Position numbers and translations under genes: made by a program
From: Aquidulcibacter paucihalophilus
GTDB lineage: Bacteria; Pseudomonadota; Alphaproteobacteria; Caulobacterales; Caulobacteraceae
Assembly (NCBI GenBank): GCA_030285985.1
Contig: CP127384.1
Coordinates: forward strand, 2,964,501 to 3,028,500
DNA: 64,000 nt
Direction of reading: 5' to 3'
Notes under the pieces: model-generated
The model's database searches: none
Seen by the model: only the letters and a program-made list of their open reading frames with translations
Told to the model about the DNA's origin: nothing
Part shown: positions 45,870-55,001 of the stretch, one piece after another
Position numbering within the stretch: the stretch's first letter is position 1
How the letters are laid out: each line of letters begins with the position of its first letter

Positions 45870-46580
45870 ATGCCCGTCCAGCCCCGCCGCGCTTACCAAT
45901 CCGACGCCGCATCCGAGACCGTCCGCCTCTCTGGCGTGGGTTTCGGCTATGCAGCGACGCACCGCGCGCTGCGGGACGTTAATCTCACCTTGCCAGCCGG
46001 CTCTTTCCACTTCCTTACCGGCGCGTCCGGGGCGGGGAAGTCGACCTTGCTGAAATTGCTGACCCTGGCCGAGCAACCGACCGTGGGAACCCTGCATCTG
46101 TTCGGCGAGGACGCCACCGCGGCACCGCGCCACGCCCTGCCCGCCTTCCGTCGCCGCATGGGGGTGGTGTTCCAGGACTTCCGGCTGCTGGACCACCTGT
46201 CCGCCTTCGACAATGTCGCCCTGCCCCTGCGGCTGACCGGCCGGAAGCAGGCCGACTACGCGGGCGATGTCGAGGAGATGCTGGACTGGGTCGGGCTCGG
46301 GGACCGGATGGATGACGCCCCGCCCGCCTTCTCGGGTGGCGAGAAACAGCGGCTGGCCATCGCCCGCGCCGTGGTCACCAAACCCGACCTGATCCTCGCC
46401 GACGAACCGACCGGCAGTGTCGATGCGAAGATGGCCGAGCGGCTGCTCAAACTGTTCCAGTCGCTGAACCGGCTGGGCACCACGGTGCTGATCGCCAGCC
46501 ATGATGAGGCGCTGGCCAAACGCTCGGGCGCGACCGTGCTGCGGCTCGAAGGCGGCCGGCTGACCGGAGGCGCAGCATGA
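45870..46580 (+). CDS. ftsE: Cell division ATP-binding protein FtsE
   Basis: A 236-residue ABC ATPase. Walker A is GASGAGKST, the Q-loop GVVFQDFRLLDHLSAFDNVALPLRLTGR is characteristic of FtsE, the signature reads FSGGEKQRLAIARAVV and Walker B ILADEPTGSVD. FtsEX links cytoplasmic ATP hydrolysis to peptidoglycan hydrolase activation at the septum. The stop overlaps the ftsX start (ATGA). Confidence 0.95.
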   Translation: MPVQPRRAYQSDAASETVRLSGVGFGYAATHRALRDVNLTLPAGSFHFLTGASGAGKSTLLKLLTLAEQPTVGTLHLFGEDATAAPRHALPAFRRRMGVVFQDFRLLDHLSAFDNVALPLRLTGRKQADYAGDVEEMLDWVGLGDRMDDAPPAFSGGEKQRLAIARAVVTKPDLILADEPTGSVDAKMAERLLKLFQSLNRLGTTVLIASHDEALAKRSGATVLRLEGGRLTGGAA

Positions 46581-47458
46581 TCCGCCGCCTGTTCAACACC
46601 CGCCCGTCGCTGCTGTCGCGCGACGCGGGCGGTGAGGCCTGGCTGGCCGGCCTGATTGCCGTGCTCTGTTTCCTCGCCTGTCTGTCGGCGGTCGGGGCCG
46701 TCTCGGCCGACCGGGCCGCCCACGGCTGGGCGCGCCAGCTTCGGGCCGAGGCCACGGTCCAGGTGCGGCCGCGCGTGGGTGAAACCGGGGCCGAGGCCGC
46801 CGCCCGCGCCGCCCAGACCCTCGCCGGGGTCGAGGGTGTCGAAGAGGCCGCGGCCATGGACCGCGAGACCGCCGAGGCCCTGCTGCGCCCCTGGATCGGC
46901 GACGCCGTCCTGCCCGACCTGCCCATCCCCTATCTGGTCACCGTCCGGCTCGACCCGGCCGCCCCCGCCAGCGCCGTCACCCTCGGCCGGGCCATGGCGG
47001 AGGCCGGGATCGACGCCACCGTCGACGACCACAGCCTGTGGCGCGGCGAGGTCGAGCGATCGGCGGGACTGATCACGCTTCTGGCCGCCGCCGCCTTCCT
47101 GCTGACCGCGGGCGCGGCCGGCGCCGCCGTCGCCTATGCCACGCGGGCAGGCATGGCAGCCCAGTCCGGCGTGATCAGCACCCTGAGCCTGAACGGCGCC
47201 TCCGACAGCACGGTCGCCGGCCTGTTCCAGGTTCGCTACGGCCTGCTGGCCGCCGGCGCCGGCGCGATCGGTGCCGTCGTCGCCATGCTGCTGGTCGCGG
47301 GCCTGCGTTTTCTGGGCGGTGCCGAGGGCGTGACCCCCGCCCTGCCGCTGGCCTGGAGCGACCTGCTGATTCTCTCGCCATGTCCGCTGCTCGCGGCTAC
47401 GGTGGCGCTTGTGGCGGCGCGATTCACCGCTCTGGCGCGGCTGAAGCGGGGTCACTAG
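46577..47458 (+). CDS. ftsX: Cell division protein FtsX
   Basis: A 293-residue polytopic protein with the FtsX layout: a cytoplasmic N-terminus, a first helix (WLAGLIAVLCFLACLSAVGAV), a periplasmic loop of about 130 residues, then three helices (ITLLAAAAFLLTAGAAGAAVAYA, LLAAGAGAIGAVVAMLLVAG, LLILSPCPLLAATVALVAA). The periplasmic loop normally binds hydrolase activators such as EnvC-like proteins. Coupled to ftsE. Confidence 0.92.
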   Translation: MIRRLFNTRPSLLSRDAGGEAWLAGLIAVLCFLACLSAVGAVSADRAAHGWARQLRAEATVQVRPRVGETGAEAAARAAQTLAGVEGVEEAAAMDRETAEALLRPWIGDAVLPDLPIPYLVTVRLDPAAPASAVTLGRAMAEAGIDATVDDHSLWRGEVERSAGLITLLAAAAFLLTAGAAGAAVAYATRAGMAAQSGVISTLSLNGASDSTVAGLFQVRYGLLAAGAGAIGAVVAMLLVAGLRFLGGAEGVTPALPLAWSDLLILSPCPLLAATVALVAARFTALARLKRGH

Positions 47459-47467
47459 GTTAAGCGC

Positions 47468-48085
47468 ATGAAGTTTCTGACCTTCATCGCCATTCTGGTG
47501 CTGATCTGGACGATCGGCCTGTTCGCCTTCGCCGAGCGCGTGCGCGGCTTCACGCCTGCGCCCGAGCCGGCGCGCGCCGACGCCATCGTGGCCCTGACCG
47601 GCCCCTCGGCCGAGCGGGTCAACGCCGCGATCCGCCTGCTGGAGCAGGACAAGGGCCAGCGAGTGCTGATCTCCGGCGTCAACCGCGAGGTCCGCCGCCA
47701 GGAGTTGCGCGCCCTGACCCCCGGCTCCAACCGCCTGTTCAACTGCTGCGTCGACCTGGGCTTCGAGGCCGAGGACACCATCGGCAATGCCCAGGAGATC
47801 GCGGCCTGGGCTCACGCCAAGGGCTATGACAGCCTGATCGTGGTGACCTCGGACTATCACATGCCGCGGGCCCTGACCGAGATCCGCGCCGCCGCGCCTG
47901 GGATCGAACTGACTCCCTATGCGGTCGAGACGCCGTCGCTGGACAATTCCCGCTGGTGGAAGGCCGCCGTCACGGCCCGGCGGATGACGCTGGAATACAT
48001 GAAATATCTCGCCGCCCTGGCCCGGGCCACGGTCGGCGGCGGTCGCGCCGACACCGCTGACGCCCCCGCAGAACAGGCCGCCTGA
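47468..48085 (+). CDS. YdcF/DUF218-family protein
   Basis: A 205-residue protein with an N-terminal anchor (FIAILVLIWTIGLFAFAERV) and the DUF218 core: ADAIVALTGPSAERVNAAIRLL, VLISGVNREVRR, CCVDLGFEAEDTIGNAQEIAAWAHAKGYDSLIVVTSDYHMPRAL. The family includes SanA and ElyC, linked to envelope integrity, with uncertain chemistry. It lies nine bases after ftsX and one base before plsC, so it is part of the same operon. Confidence 0.88.
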   Translation: MKFLTFIAILVLIWTIGLFAFAERVRGFTPAPEPARADAIVALTGPSAERVNAAIRLLEQDKGQRVLISGVNREVRRQELRALTPGSNRLFNCCVDLGFEAEDTIGNAQEIAAWAHAKGYDSLIVVTSDYHMPRALTEIRAAAPGIELTPYAVETPSLDNSRWWKAAVTARRMTLEYMKYLAALARATVGGGRADTADAPAEQAA

Positions 48086-48086
48086 C

Positions 48087-48857
48087 GTGACCACGATCCG
48101 GTCGCTTCTGTTCGTCGCCTGGCTCTATCTGTCGATGGTGCTGTTCGCCGTCGGCCTGTCGCCGGCCCTGCTCATGCCCTACCGCCCGGCCATGTGGGTG
48201 ATCCGCAGCTGGTCGAAATTCTGCCTGTTCGGCCTGCGCTGGATCGCCGGGGTCAAGGTCGAGTTCCGCGGGCTGGAACACCGCCCGACCGGCGCCGCCC
48301 TGATCGCCGGCAAACACCAGTCGATGCTGGACGTGATCGCACCCTTCGCGGTCCTGCCTGACAACTGCTTCATCATGAAGCAGGAGCTGGCACCCCTGCC
48401 CTTCTTCGGCTGGTTCGCCACCAAGACAAAGATGATCGCCGTCGACCGCTCGGCCCATTCCAAGGCCCTGAAGGACATGGTCCGCCAGGCGCGGGCCCGG
48501 TTCGCCGAGGGCCGTCAGATGCTGATCTTCCCCGAAGGCACCCGCGCGCCCGTCGGCGCCCCCGCCGACTACAAGCCCGGCATCGCCGCCCTCTACCGCG
48601 ACCTCGACTGCCCCTGCACCCCGATGGCCACCAACTCGGGCGTCTACTGGCCGGCGCATGGCTTCCGCCGTTATCCGGGGACGATCGTCTATGAGTTCCT
48701 GCCGTCGATCCCGGCGGGCCTGAAGCGGGATGCGTTCATGGCGACGCTGGAGGAGCGGCTCGAGGGGGCGTCGAACGCGCTGCTGGGACGAGAGCCTATC
48801 TCAGGCTCTCCCATGCCAGCGCATGCACCCGGTCCCGTCCCAACGCCGCAGCCATAG
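48087..48857 (+). CDS. plsC: 1-acyl-sn-glycerol-3-phosphate acyltransferase
   Basis: A 256-residue membrane-associated acyltransferase. The catalytic HX4D is in GKHQSMLDVIAPF, the substrate-binding motif is MLIFPEGTRAPVG, and FIMKQELAPLPFFGWFA and YWPAHGFRRYPGTIVYEFLP complete the PlsC pattern. It acylates lysophosphatidate to phosphatidate. It uses a GTG start. The last 20 codons overlap the 3' end of convergent pdeM by 62 bases; the C-terminal tail (SPMPAHAPGPVPTPQP) looks like non-conserved read-out of that overlap. Confidence 0.92.
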   Translation: MTTIRSLLFVAWLYLSMVLFAVGLSPALLMPYRPAMWVIRSWSKFCLFGLRWIAGVKVEFRGLEHRPTGAALIAGKHQSMLDVIAPFAVLPDNCFIMKQELAPLPFFGWFATKTKMIAVDRSAHSKALKDMVRQARARFAEGRQMLIFPEGTRAPVGAPADYKPGIAALYRDLDCPCTPMATNSGVYWPAHGFRRYPGTIVYEFLPSIPAGLKRDAFMATLEERLEGASNALLGREPISGSPMPAHAPGPVPTPQP

Positions 48858-49527
48858 GCGGCTCTCCGAATAGCCCCGCGATCGCAGGATCCCGTACATC
48901 CAGCCCGCCCGTGAACGCCCCGAACGCCGGCAGCACCGCGCGCCGTCCGTCCGTTACGAAGGCCGGCCGCCTCACGCCACGCCCATGCGCCGCAACCCGC
49001 GCCGCCGGGTGCAGGTGGCCGGCGATCTCGCCCGGTTGCTCACCCGCCTGAGGCTCGTGGATCAGGCGCAACGAACCTAACGCCAGGGTCTCCACCACCT
49101 CGCCGACGAGATCATCCATGGCCCCGGCCAGGGCGGCGATGTCGTGGTTGCCCTCCAGCCAGATCCAGTCGCGGCCAGCCGCCAGCCGGTCCAGCCGCGC
49201 CTTGTCGTCCGCCGCCATCCGGCCCACCGACTTCGCATCGTGGAAGCTGTCGCCCAGCAGCACCACCGCCGCCGGCGACAGCGCCTCGATCTCGGCTTCC
49301 AGCCGGTCCAGCGTGGCGCGGCTGTCGTAGGGCGGCAGCATCTGGCCGCGGGCGGCGAAGGCCGAGCCCTTCTCCAGATGCAGGTCGGCGGCGATCAGGG
49401 TGCGGTGGTTCAGCACCCACAGGGCGCCCGAGCAACGCAGCACACAGGGCTCGCCCTCGATATGGACGCGCAGGCCGCCGCTGGGGCAGCGGGCGGGGGA
49501 CAGGGCCTGTCTGAGAGCGGCGTTCAT
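48796..49527 (-). CDS. pdeM: Ligase-associated DNA damage response endonuclease PdeM
   Basis: A 243-residue calcineurin-like metallophosphoesterase. Metal-binding motifs are IAADLHLEKG, LLGDSFHD, WLEGNHD and IAGHLHPAAR. Its coupling to an Lhr-type helicase by an ATGA overlap is the usual arrangement of the ligase-associated repair module, in which PdeM, a helicase, an exonuclease and an ATP-dependent ligase are grouped; the last two are not in this window. The 3' end overlaps plsC. Confidence 0.92.
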   Translation of the reverse strand: MNAALRQALSPARCPSGGLRVHIEGEPCVLRCSGALWVLNHRTLIAADLHLEKGSAFAARGQMLPPYDSRATLDRLEAEIEALSPAAVVLLGDSFHDAKSVGRMAADDKARLDRLAAGRDWIWLEGNHDIAALAGAMDDLVGEVVETLALGSLRLIHEPQAGEQPGEIAGHLHPAARVAAHGRGVRRPAFVTDGRRAVLPAFGAFTGGLDVRDPAIAGLFGEPPMAAALGRDRVHALAWESLR

Positions 49528-52067
49528 TCCGCCCCCGCCAGCTCGGGCGGCGCGTCCGCCATCACCTCGGCGATCAGCGTCTCCTCGTCGAATCCATAGG
49601 CGCTGGCGTCGAGGATCATCTCCGCCGCCTGCCCGCCGCCGACCCGCTCGCGCCCGATCTGGACCAGCACCGGCACGCAGAAAGGCGAAGGCCGCTCCAG
49701 CGGCACATGTTTGATCTGGCCCCGGATCCGCTCCAGCAGCTGGCCCAGACGCGCCACGTCCAGCAGGCCCGCGGCCGCATCGGCGCGGGCGGTCTTGAGC
49801 AGCAGGTGGTCGGGCTGGTGGCGGCGCAGCACGTCGTAGATCAGGTCCGTCGAGAAGGTCACCTGCCGGCCGGTCTTCTCATTGCCCGGCTGGCGCTTCT
49901 CGATCAGCCCCGAGATCAGGGCGCAATTGCGGAACGTCCGCTTCATCATGAAGCTCTCGGCCAGCCAGCTTTCCAGATCGTCGCCCAGCATGTCGGGCTC
50001 GAACAGGGCACCGAGATCCAGCCCGTCCATCGGCTTGATCGACCAGATGGCCAGGGAATAGTCGGTGCAGACGAAGCCCAGCGGTCCGACGCCCAGCCGG
50101 TCCAGCCGCCGCGTCAGCAGCATGCACAGGGTCGCATGCGCCAGTCCGCCCTCGAACGGATAGGCCACGAGGAAATGCCGCGAACCCCGCGGGAAGGTCT
50201 CGACCAGCAGGGTTTCCGCATCCGGGATGACCGACCGCGCCTCCTGCAGCTCCAGCCATTCCTGCACATCGGGCGGCAGGATGCGCCAGTGATCGCGGTC
50301 CTGGATCATGGCCCGCACCCGGCTGGCCAGGGAGGTCGACATCGGAAACTTGTTGCCGCCCCAGGACGGGATCTTGGGATCCTTGTCCTGGGCATGGGTG
50401 ACCAGGGCGTCCATGCCGTTGATGCCCTGGAAGGCCCAGACCTGACCGGCGAAGACGAAAGTGTCGCCGGGCGACATCTGTTCGAAATAGTTCTCCTCAG
50501 CCTCGCCGACCTTGCGGCCGCCGATCAGCTGTTTCGAGGCCCCGCCGCGCCGCGAGGCGATGCGCACGTTCAGGGTCGCGGCGGCCACGATGGTCCCGAC
50601 ATTCATCCGGTGGCGCTGGGCCGTCTGGGCGTTGCGGACGGTCCATCTGCCGTCCTGCGTCCGCACGATCCGCGCGAACCGCTCATAGGTGCGCAGGGCA
50701 TAGCCGCCGGTCGCGACCAGATCGACCACCTCCTCGAACTGCTCGTACGACAGCCCGCGATAGGGGCCGCAGCCGGTTATTTCCGCATACAGATCATCCA
50801 GCGCGAAGGGTTCGGAGCAGGCGCAGCCCATGACGTGCTGGGCCAGGGTGTCGAGCGTACCCGTATGCACCGGCTCCCAGTCGAAGGCGTTCTCGGCCAC
50901 CGCCTCGCGCGCGGCCTGGCATTCCAGCATCTCGAACCGGCTGGCGGGAACCATCAGGGCGCGCGACGGCTCGTCCAGCCGGTGATTGGCCCGGCCGATC
51001 CGCTGCACCAGCCGCGAGGCGCCCTTGGGCGCGGCCAGCTGGATCACCAGATCGACGTCGCCCCAGTCGATGCCGAGGTCGAGCGTCGAGGTGCAGACCA
51101 CGGCCCTGAGCTCGCCACGCGCCATCGCCGCCTCGACCTTGCGCCGCTGCTCGGCCGCCAGCGAGCCGTGGTGCAGGGCGATCGGCAGGTCGTCCTCATT
51201 GATCGCCCACAGCGACTGGAAGACGAACTCCGCCTGCCAGCGCGTGTTGACGAAGATCAGGGTCATCCCCGAGCGCTTCAGCGCCTCATAGACCTCGGGG
51301 ATGGCGTGCTGGCCGGTGTGGCCGGCCCACGGCACCCTGCCCTCGCTGACCAGCACATCGACCACCGGCGGCGCGCCGGGGTCGCCGCGGACGATGGTGA
51401 CGGGGGCATCCACACCGGGCCTCAGCCAGTCCGCGATCATCTCCGGATCGTCCACGGTCGCGCTCAGCGCCACCCGCCGCATATCCGGCGCGAACTGTTG
51501 CAGCCGCCCCAGTCCCAGCGACAGCAGGTCCCCCCGCTTGCCGCTCCAGATCGCATGAACCTCGTCCAGCACGACGCATTTCAGGTCGGCGAAATAGTCG
51601 CGCGCGCCGTCCCAGGCGCAGAAGAGGGCCAGCTGTTCGGGGGTGGTCAGCAGAATGTCCGGCGGGTTTTCCCGCTGCCGCTGCTTCTTGGACTGTTTGG
51701 TGTCGCCGGTGCGGCTCTCGACATGGATGTTCAGCCCGATCTCGCGGATCGGCGTCATCAGGTTGCGCTCGACGTCGGTGGTCAGGGCCTTCAGCGGCGA
51801 CAGATAGAGGGTGTGCACCCCGGACCCCGGCCCGAACGCCGGCCGCGGCCCGCGTTCCGCCAGCTCCACCAGCGACGGCAGAAACCCCGCCAGCGTCTTG
51901 CCGCCCCCGGTCGGCGCTACGAGCAGCGCATGCGACCCGGCCTCCGCCGCCGCGATCATCTCCAGCTGATGCCGTCGCGGCGACCAGCCGCGCCGCGCGA
52001 ACCAGTCGGCGAAGAGGGGCGCCAATCCTGGCGTCGAAAGCGTTGCGGGGGCGGGCGGCGGCGTCAC
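49524..52067 (-). CDS. Ligase-associated DEXH-box helicase (Lhr-type)
   Basis: An 847-residue superfamily 2 helicase. Motif I is VAPTGGGKTLAGFLPSL, motif II VVLDEVHAIW, motif III ALSATVDDP; motifs V/VI read STLDLGIDWGDVDLVIQLAAPKGASRLVQRIGRANHR. The winged-helix and Lhr-core region follows (RHRMNVGTIVAAATLNVRI ... FEQMSPGDTFVFAGQVWAF). It unwinds or remodels damaged DNA with PdeM. It uses a GTG start. A putative LexA site lies in the 58-bp divergent gap to the DinG-like gene. Confidence 0.93.
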   Translation of the reverse strand: MTPPPAPATLSTPGLAPLFADWFARRGWSPRRHQLEMIAAAEAGSHALLVAPTGGGKTLAGFLPSLVELAERGPRPAFGPGSGVHTLYLSPLKALTTDVERNLMTPIREIGLNIHVESRTGDTKQSKKQRQRENPPDILLTTPEQLALFCAWDGARDYFADLKCVVLDEVHAIWSGKRGDLLSLGLGRLQQFAPDMRRVALSATVDDPEMIADWLRPGVDAPVTIVRGDPGAPPVVDVLVSEGRVPWAGHTGQHAIPEVYEALKRSGMTLIFVNTRWQAEFVFQSLWAINEDDLPIALHHGSLAAEQRRKVEAAMARGELRAVVCTSTLDLGIDWGDVDLVIQLAAPKGASRLVQRIGRANHRLDEPSRALMVPASRFEMLECQAAREAVAENAFDWEPVHTGTLDTLAQHVMGCACSEPFALDDLYAEITGCGPYRGLSYEQFEEVVDLVATGGYALRTYERFARIVRTQDGRWTVRNAQTAQRHRMNVGTIVAAATLNVRIASRRGGASKQLIGGRKVGEAEENYFEQMSPGDTFVFAGQVWAFQGINGMDALVTHAQDKDPKIPSWGGNKFPMSTSLASRVRAMIQDRDHWRILPPDVQEWLELQEARSVIPDAETLLVETFPRGSRHFLVAYPFEGGLAHATLCMLLTRRLDRLGVGPLGFVCTDYSLAIWSIKPMDGLDLGALFEPDMLGDDLESWLAESFMMKRTFRNCALISGLIEKRQPGNEKTGRQVTFSTDLIYDVLRRHQPDHLLLKTARADAAAGLLDVARLGQLLERIRGQIKHVPLERPSPFCVPVLVQIGRERVGGGQAAEMILDASAYGFDEETLIAEVMADAPPELAGAE

Positions 52068-52083
52068 GTCGTGCCTATAGCAT

Positions 52084-52098
52084 GTTCCCGTTCCGTTT
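52084..52098. promoter_or_regulatory. Putative LexA (SOS) box between two helicase genes
   Basis: GTTCCCGTTCCGTTT matches the alphaproteobacterial LexA site GTTC-N7-GTTC with one mismatch in the second half. It lies in the 58-bp space between divergent repair helicases, an ideal position to repress both. Confidence 0.45.
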
Positions 52099-52125
52099 CA
52101 CGTCCCGAACGGCTATCTATCGACC

Positions 52126-54990
52126 GTGTCCGTCGACTCCCTCACCTCCGCCTCCGCCCTGACCGGCGCCGAGCCATGGCTCGCGCTGCCGCCGGCGCTC
52201 GCCGTCCCGCCGGGCGCGGGGGCGATCTGCGACGGTGACGGCCCGCGCAAGATCGGGCGTGGGGCGGCCGAGGGAGCCTTCACCACCGCCCCGGTCATGG
52301 TCGCCCATGCCAGTCTGACCGCGCGTCGCCTCGGAATCGCCCCGCCGCCGCGTTCGGCCGAGTTGCTGGACGTTCTGGAGCTGTTTGCCTTCGTTCGCCC
52401 CGCCCGCTTCTGCGCCCCCTCGCCCAGCGGACTCGCCCTCGCCATGGGGATGACCGAGCCCGGTGGGGCGGAGGCCCAGGCCGAGGCTTTGCGCCGCGCC
52501 GCCGACGGCCTGCTGCGCGAACTGGCCGCGCCGGCCTATCCTGACCGCGAGGCCGCCTTTACCCTGGCCGAAACCCTGGGCCGCGCTGGCTGGTCCTGGG
52601 CCTGGCGCGTCTCGGCCGCCCTGCAGAGCCAGCCGCTCCGCGACCGCCAGCATCGCGGCAGCGGGCTCGACGTCTGGTCGCGCCTGCCCGAGTGGGAGGA
52701 TGAGGCCCCGCGCGGCGAGGCCGGTTCCGCCCCCGTCGACAGCGAGAGCGCCCGCATCCGGCTGGAGAAACTGCTCCAGGCCTCGGGCCTCGACGAGACC
52801 CGGCCCACCCAGTCCGACTATGCCGCCGAGGCCGCCTACGCCTTCTCGCCGCGCAATGAGGAGGGCCGGCCGCGCTTCCTGCTGGCCGAGGCGGGGACCG
52901 GCACAGGCAAGACGCTCGGCTATCTCGCCCCCGCCAGTCTGTGGGCCGAACGCAATCAGGGGGCCGCCTGGGTCTCGACCTACACCCGCGCCCTCCAGCG
53001 TCAGATCGACCGCGAGAGCGCCGCCCTGTGGCCCGATCCGGTCGAGCGCAAGAAGAAGACCGTCGTCCGCAAGGGGCGGGAGAACTACCTCTGCCTGCTG
53101 AACCTGCAGGACATGGTCCAGGCGGCGCAGCTGGGGAACGGCGATCTGGTCGGCATGGCGCTGGCCAGCCGCTGGGCCATGCATACGCGGGATGGCGACA
53201 TGACCGGCGGCGACTATCCCGGCTGGCTGCCCGGCCTGTTCGCCACGGGACCCAGCCATCAGGCCAGCGCCGCCAATCTGGTCGACCGGCGCGGCGAATG
53301 CGTCCACGCCGCCTGCCCGCACTACCGCACCTGTTTCGTCGAGAAGACCATCCGCGCCAGCCGTCGGGCGGACCTCGTCGTCGCCAACCATGCGCTGGTC
53401 ATGACCCAGGCCGCCTTTGACGGCGCGCGGTCGGCGCGCGGGCTGAAACAGGACGGCGAGACGGCGGCCCTGAAGCGGATCGTGTTCGACGAGGGTCACC
53501 ATCTGTTCGACGCCGCCGACAGCGCCTTCTCCGCCTGCCTTTCGGGTCAGGAGGCCGCCGAGCTGCGCCGCTGGCTGCGCGGACCCGAGGGTCGCGGGCG
53601 GCGCGGGCGCGGTCTGGAACAGCGGCTCGGCGACCTCTGCGCCGACAACGAGGCGGCTACGAAAGCACTGCAGGACGCCGTCCGCGCCGCCGCCCAGCTG
53701 CCCGGCGAAGGCGTCTCCGGCCGCATCGCCCCGGCCTCGGGCGAGGTCAATCCGGTCGGGCCGATCGAACGCTTCCTGCTGGCCGCCCTCGAACAGCTCC
53801 GGGCACGGACCAGTGAGAATGCGTCCGGCAGCGGGGTCGAATTCGGCATGGAATGCTCCCTGCGCCCCGTCACCGAGCCGGTGCTCGAGGCCGCGCGCGA
53901 GGCCGCCCAGGCGCTCGCCGCCGTCGAGGCCCCGCTGCTCGCTCTGTCGCGGCATCTGGAAGACATCCTCGACGACGAGGCCGCCGATCTGGACGGGGCG
54001 TCGCGAGCCCGCATCGAAGGGGCACTGCGCGGCCTTGACCGCCGGGCCCGCATGACCCTGCCCGGCTGGCGTTCGATGCTGGCGGCGCTGGAGGTCTCGT
54101 CGGACGAGCCGGACCCCGACTTCCTCGACTGGCTGTCGGCCGAGGCCGCCTTCGGCCGCATCATGGACGTGGCCCTGCGCCGCCACTGGATCGACCCGAC
54201 CGTGCCGCTCGAAGCGGCGGTCATCATGCCCGCCCACGGGGTGCTGGTGACCTCAGCCACCCTGTCCGATCCGAATGCGGACGATCCGTTCGACATGGCC
54301 CGGCTGCGGACCGGCTCGGCGCGACTGATCGAACCGGCCCGGACCCTCAAGGTCGAGAGTCCGTTCGACTATGCCGCCAATGCCCGGGTCATCGTCGTCA
54401 ACGATCTGGTCAAGGACGACACGCGCCAGACGGCGGCGGCCATGCGCGAGCTGTTCCTCGCGGCGGGCGGCGGCGGGCTCGGCCTGTTCACCGCCATCCG
54501 CCGGCTCAAGGCCGTCTATGAGCGGCTGGGCCCCGACCTGGCCAAGGCCGGCCTCCCCCTCTACGCCCAGCACGTCGATCCGCTGGAAGTCGGGGCGCTG
54601 GTCGATGTCTTCCGCGCCGAGCAGGACTCCTGCCTGCTGGGCACCGATGCCGTCCGCGACGGGGTCGATGTGCCGGGCCGGTCCCTGCGCATCCTCGCCT
54701 TCGACCGCGTGCCCTGGCCGCGCCCCGACCTGCTGCACAAGGCGCGGCGCCTGCGCTTCGGCGGCGAGGGTGCCGGCGGGCGCAATTTCGACGACGCCCT
54801 GGCCCGCGCGAAGATGGCCCAGGCCTTCGGCCGGCTGATCCGCCGCGCCGACGACAAGGGCGTCTTCGTCATGCTCGACGCCGCCGCCCCGACCCGCCTT
54901 TTCGCCAGCCTGCCGCCCGGAACCGAGGTCCAGCGCATGGGGCTGGCCGAGGCGGTTGAACTGGTTGGCGCCTTCCTCAAGCCGGACTAG
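52126..54990 (+). CDS. DinG-like ATP-dependent DNA helicase
   Basis: A 954-residue XPD/DinG-family helicase. After a non-conserved N-terminal 240 residues comes Walker A EAGTGTGKTLGYLAPASLW, then four cysteines at about 323, 392, 397 and 403 (YLCLLNLQD and CVHAACPHYRTC) that would bind a 4Fe-4S cluster, VVANHALVM, the DEGH motif (IVFDEGHHLFD), and C-terminal VLVTSATLSDP, GTDAVRDGVDVPG and QAFGRLIRR. It probably unwinds 5'-3' at damaged forks or R-loops. It uses a GTG start. It is much longer than E. coli DinG because of the N-terminal region. Confidence 0.92.
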   Translation: MSVDSLTSASALTGAEPWLALPPALAVPPGAGAICDGDGPRKIGRGAAEGAFTTAPVMVAHASLTARRLGIAPPPRSAELLDVLELFAFVRPARFCAPSPSGLALAMGMTEPGGAEAQAEALRRAADGLLRELAAPAYPDREAAFTLAETLGRAGWSWAWRVSAALQSQPLRDRQHRGSGLDVWSRLPEWEDEAPRGEAGSAPVDSESARIRLEKLLQASGLDETRPTQSDYAAEAAYAFSPRNEEGRPRFLLAEAGTGTGKTLGYLAPASLWAERNQGAAWVSTYTRALQRQIDRESAALWPDPVERKKKTVVRKGRENYLCLLNLQDMVQAAQLGNGDLVGMALASRWAMHTRDGDMTGGDYPGWLPGLFATGPSHQASAANLVDRRGECVHAACPHYRTCFVEKTIRASRRADLVVANHALVMTQAAFDGARSARGLKQDGETAALKRIVFDEGHHLFDAADSAFSACLSGQEAAELRRWLRGPEGRGRRGRGLEQRLGDLCADNEAATKALQDAVRAAAQLPGEGVSGRIAPASGEVNPVGPIERFLLAALEQLRARTSENASGSGVEFGMECSLRPVTEPVLEAAREAAQALAAVEAPLLALSRHLEDILDDEAADLDGASRARIEGALRGLDRRARMTLPGWRSMLAALEVSSDEPDPDFLDWLSAEAAFGRIMDVALRRHWIDPTVPLEAAVIMPAHGVLVTSATLSDPNADDPFDMARLRTGSARLIEPARTLKVESPFDYAANARVIVVNDLVKDDTRQTAAAMRELFLAAGGGGLGLFTAIRRLKAVYERLGPDLAKAGLPLYAQHVDPLEVGALVDVFRAEQDSCLLGTDAVRDGVDVPGRSLRILAFDRVPWPRPDLLHKARRLRFGGEGAGGRNFDDALARAKMAQAFGRLIRRADDKGVFVMLDAAAPTRLFASLPPGTEVQRMGLAEAVELVGAFLKPD

Positions 54991-55001
54991 ACGGTGCCCC
55001 G

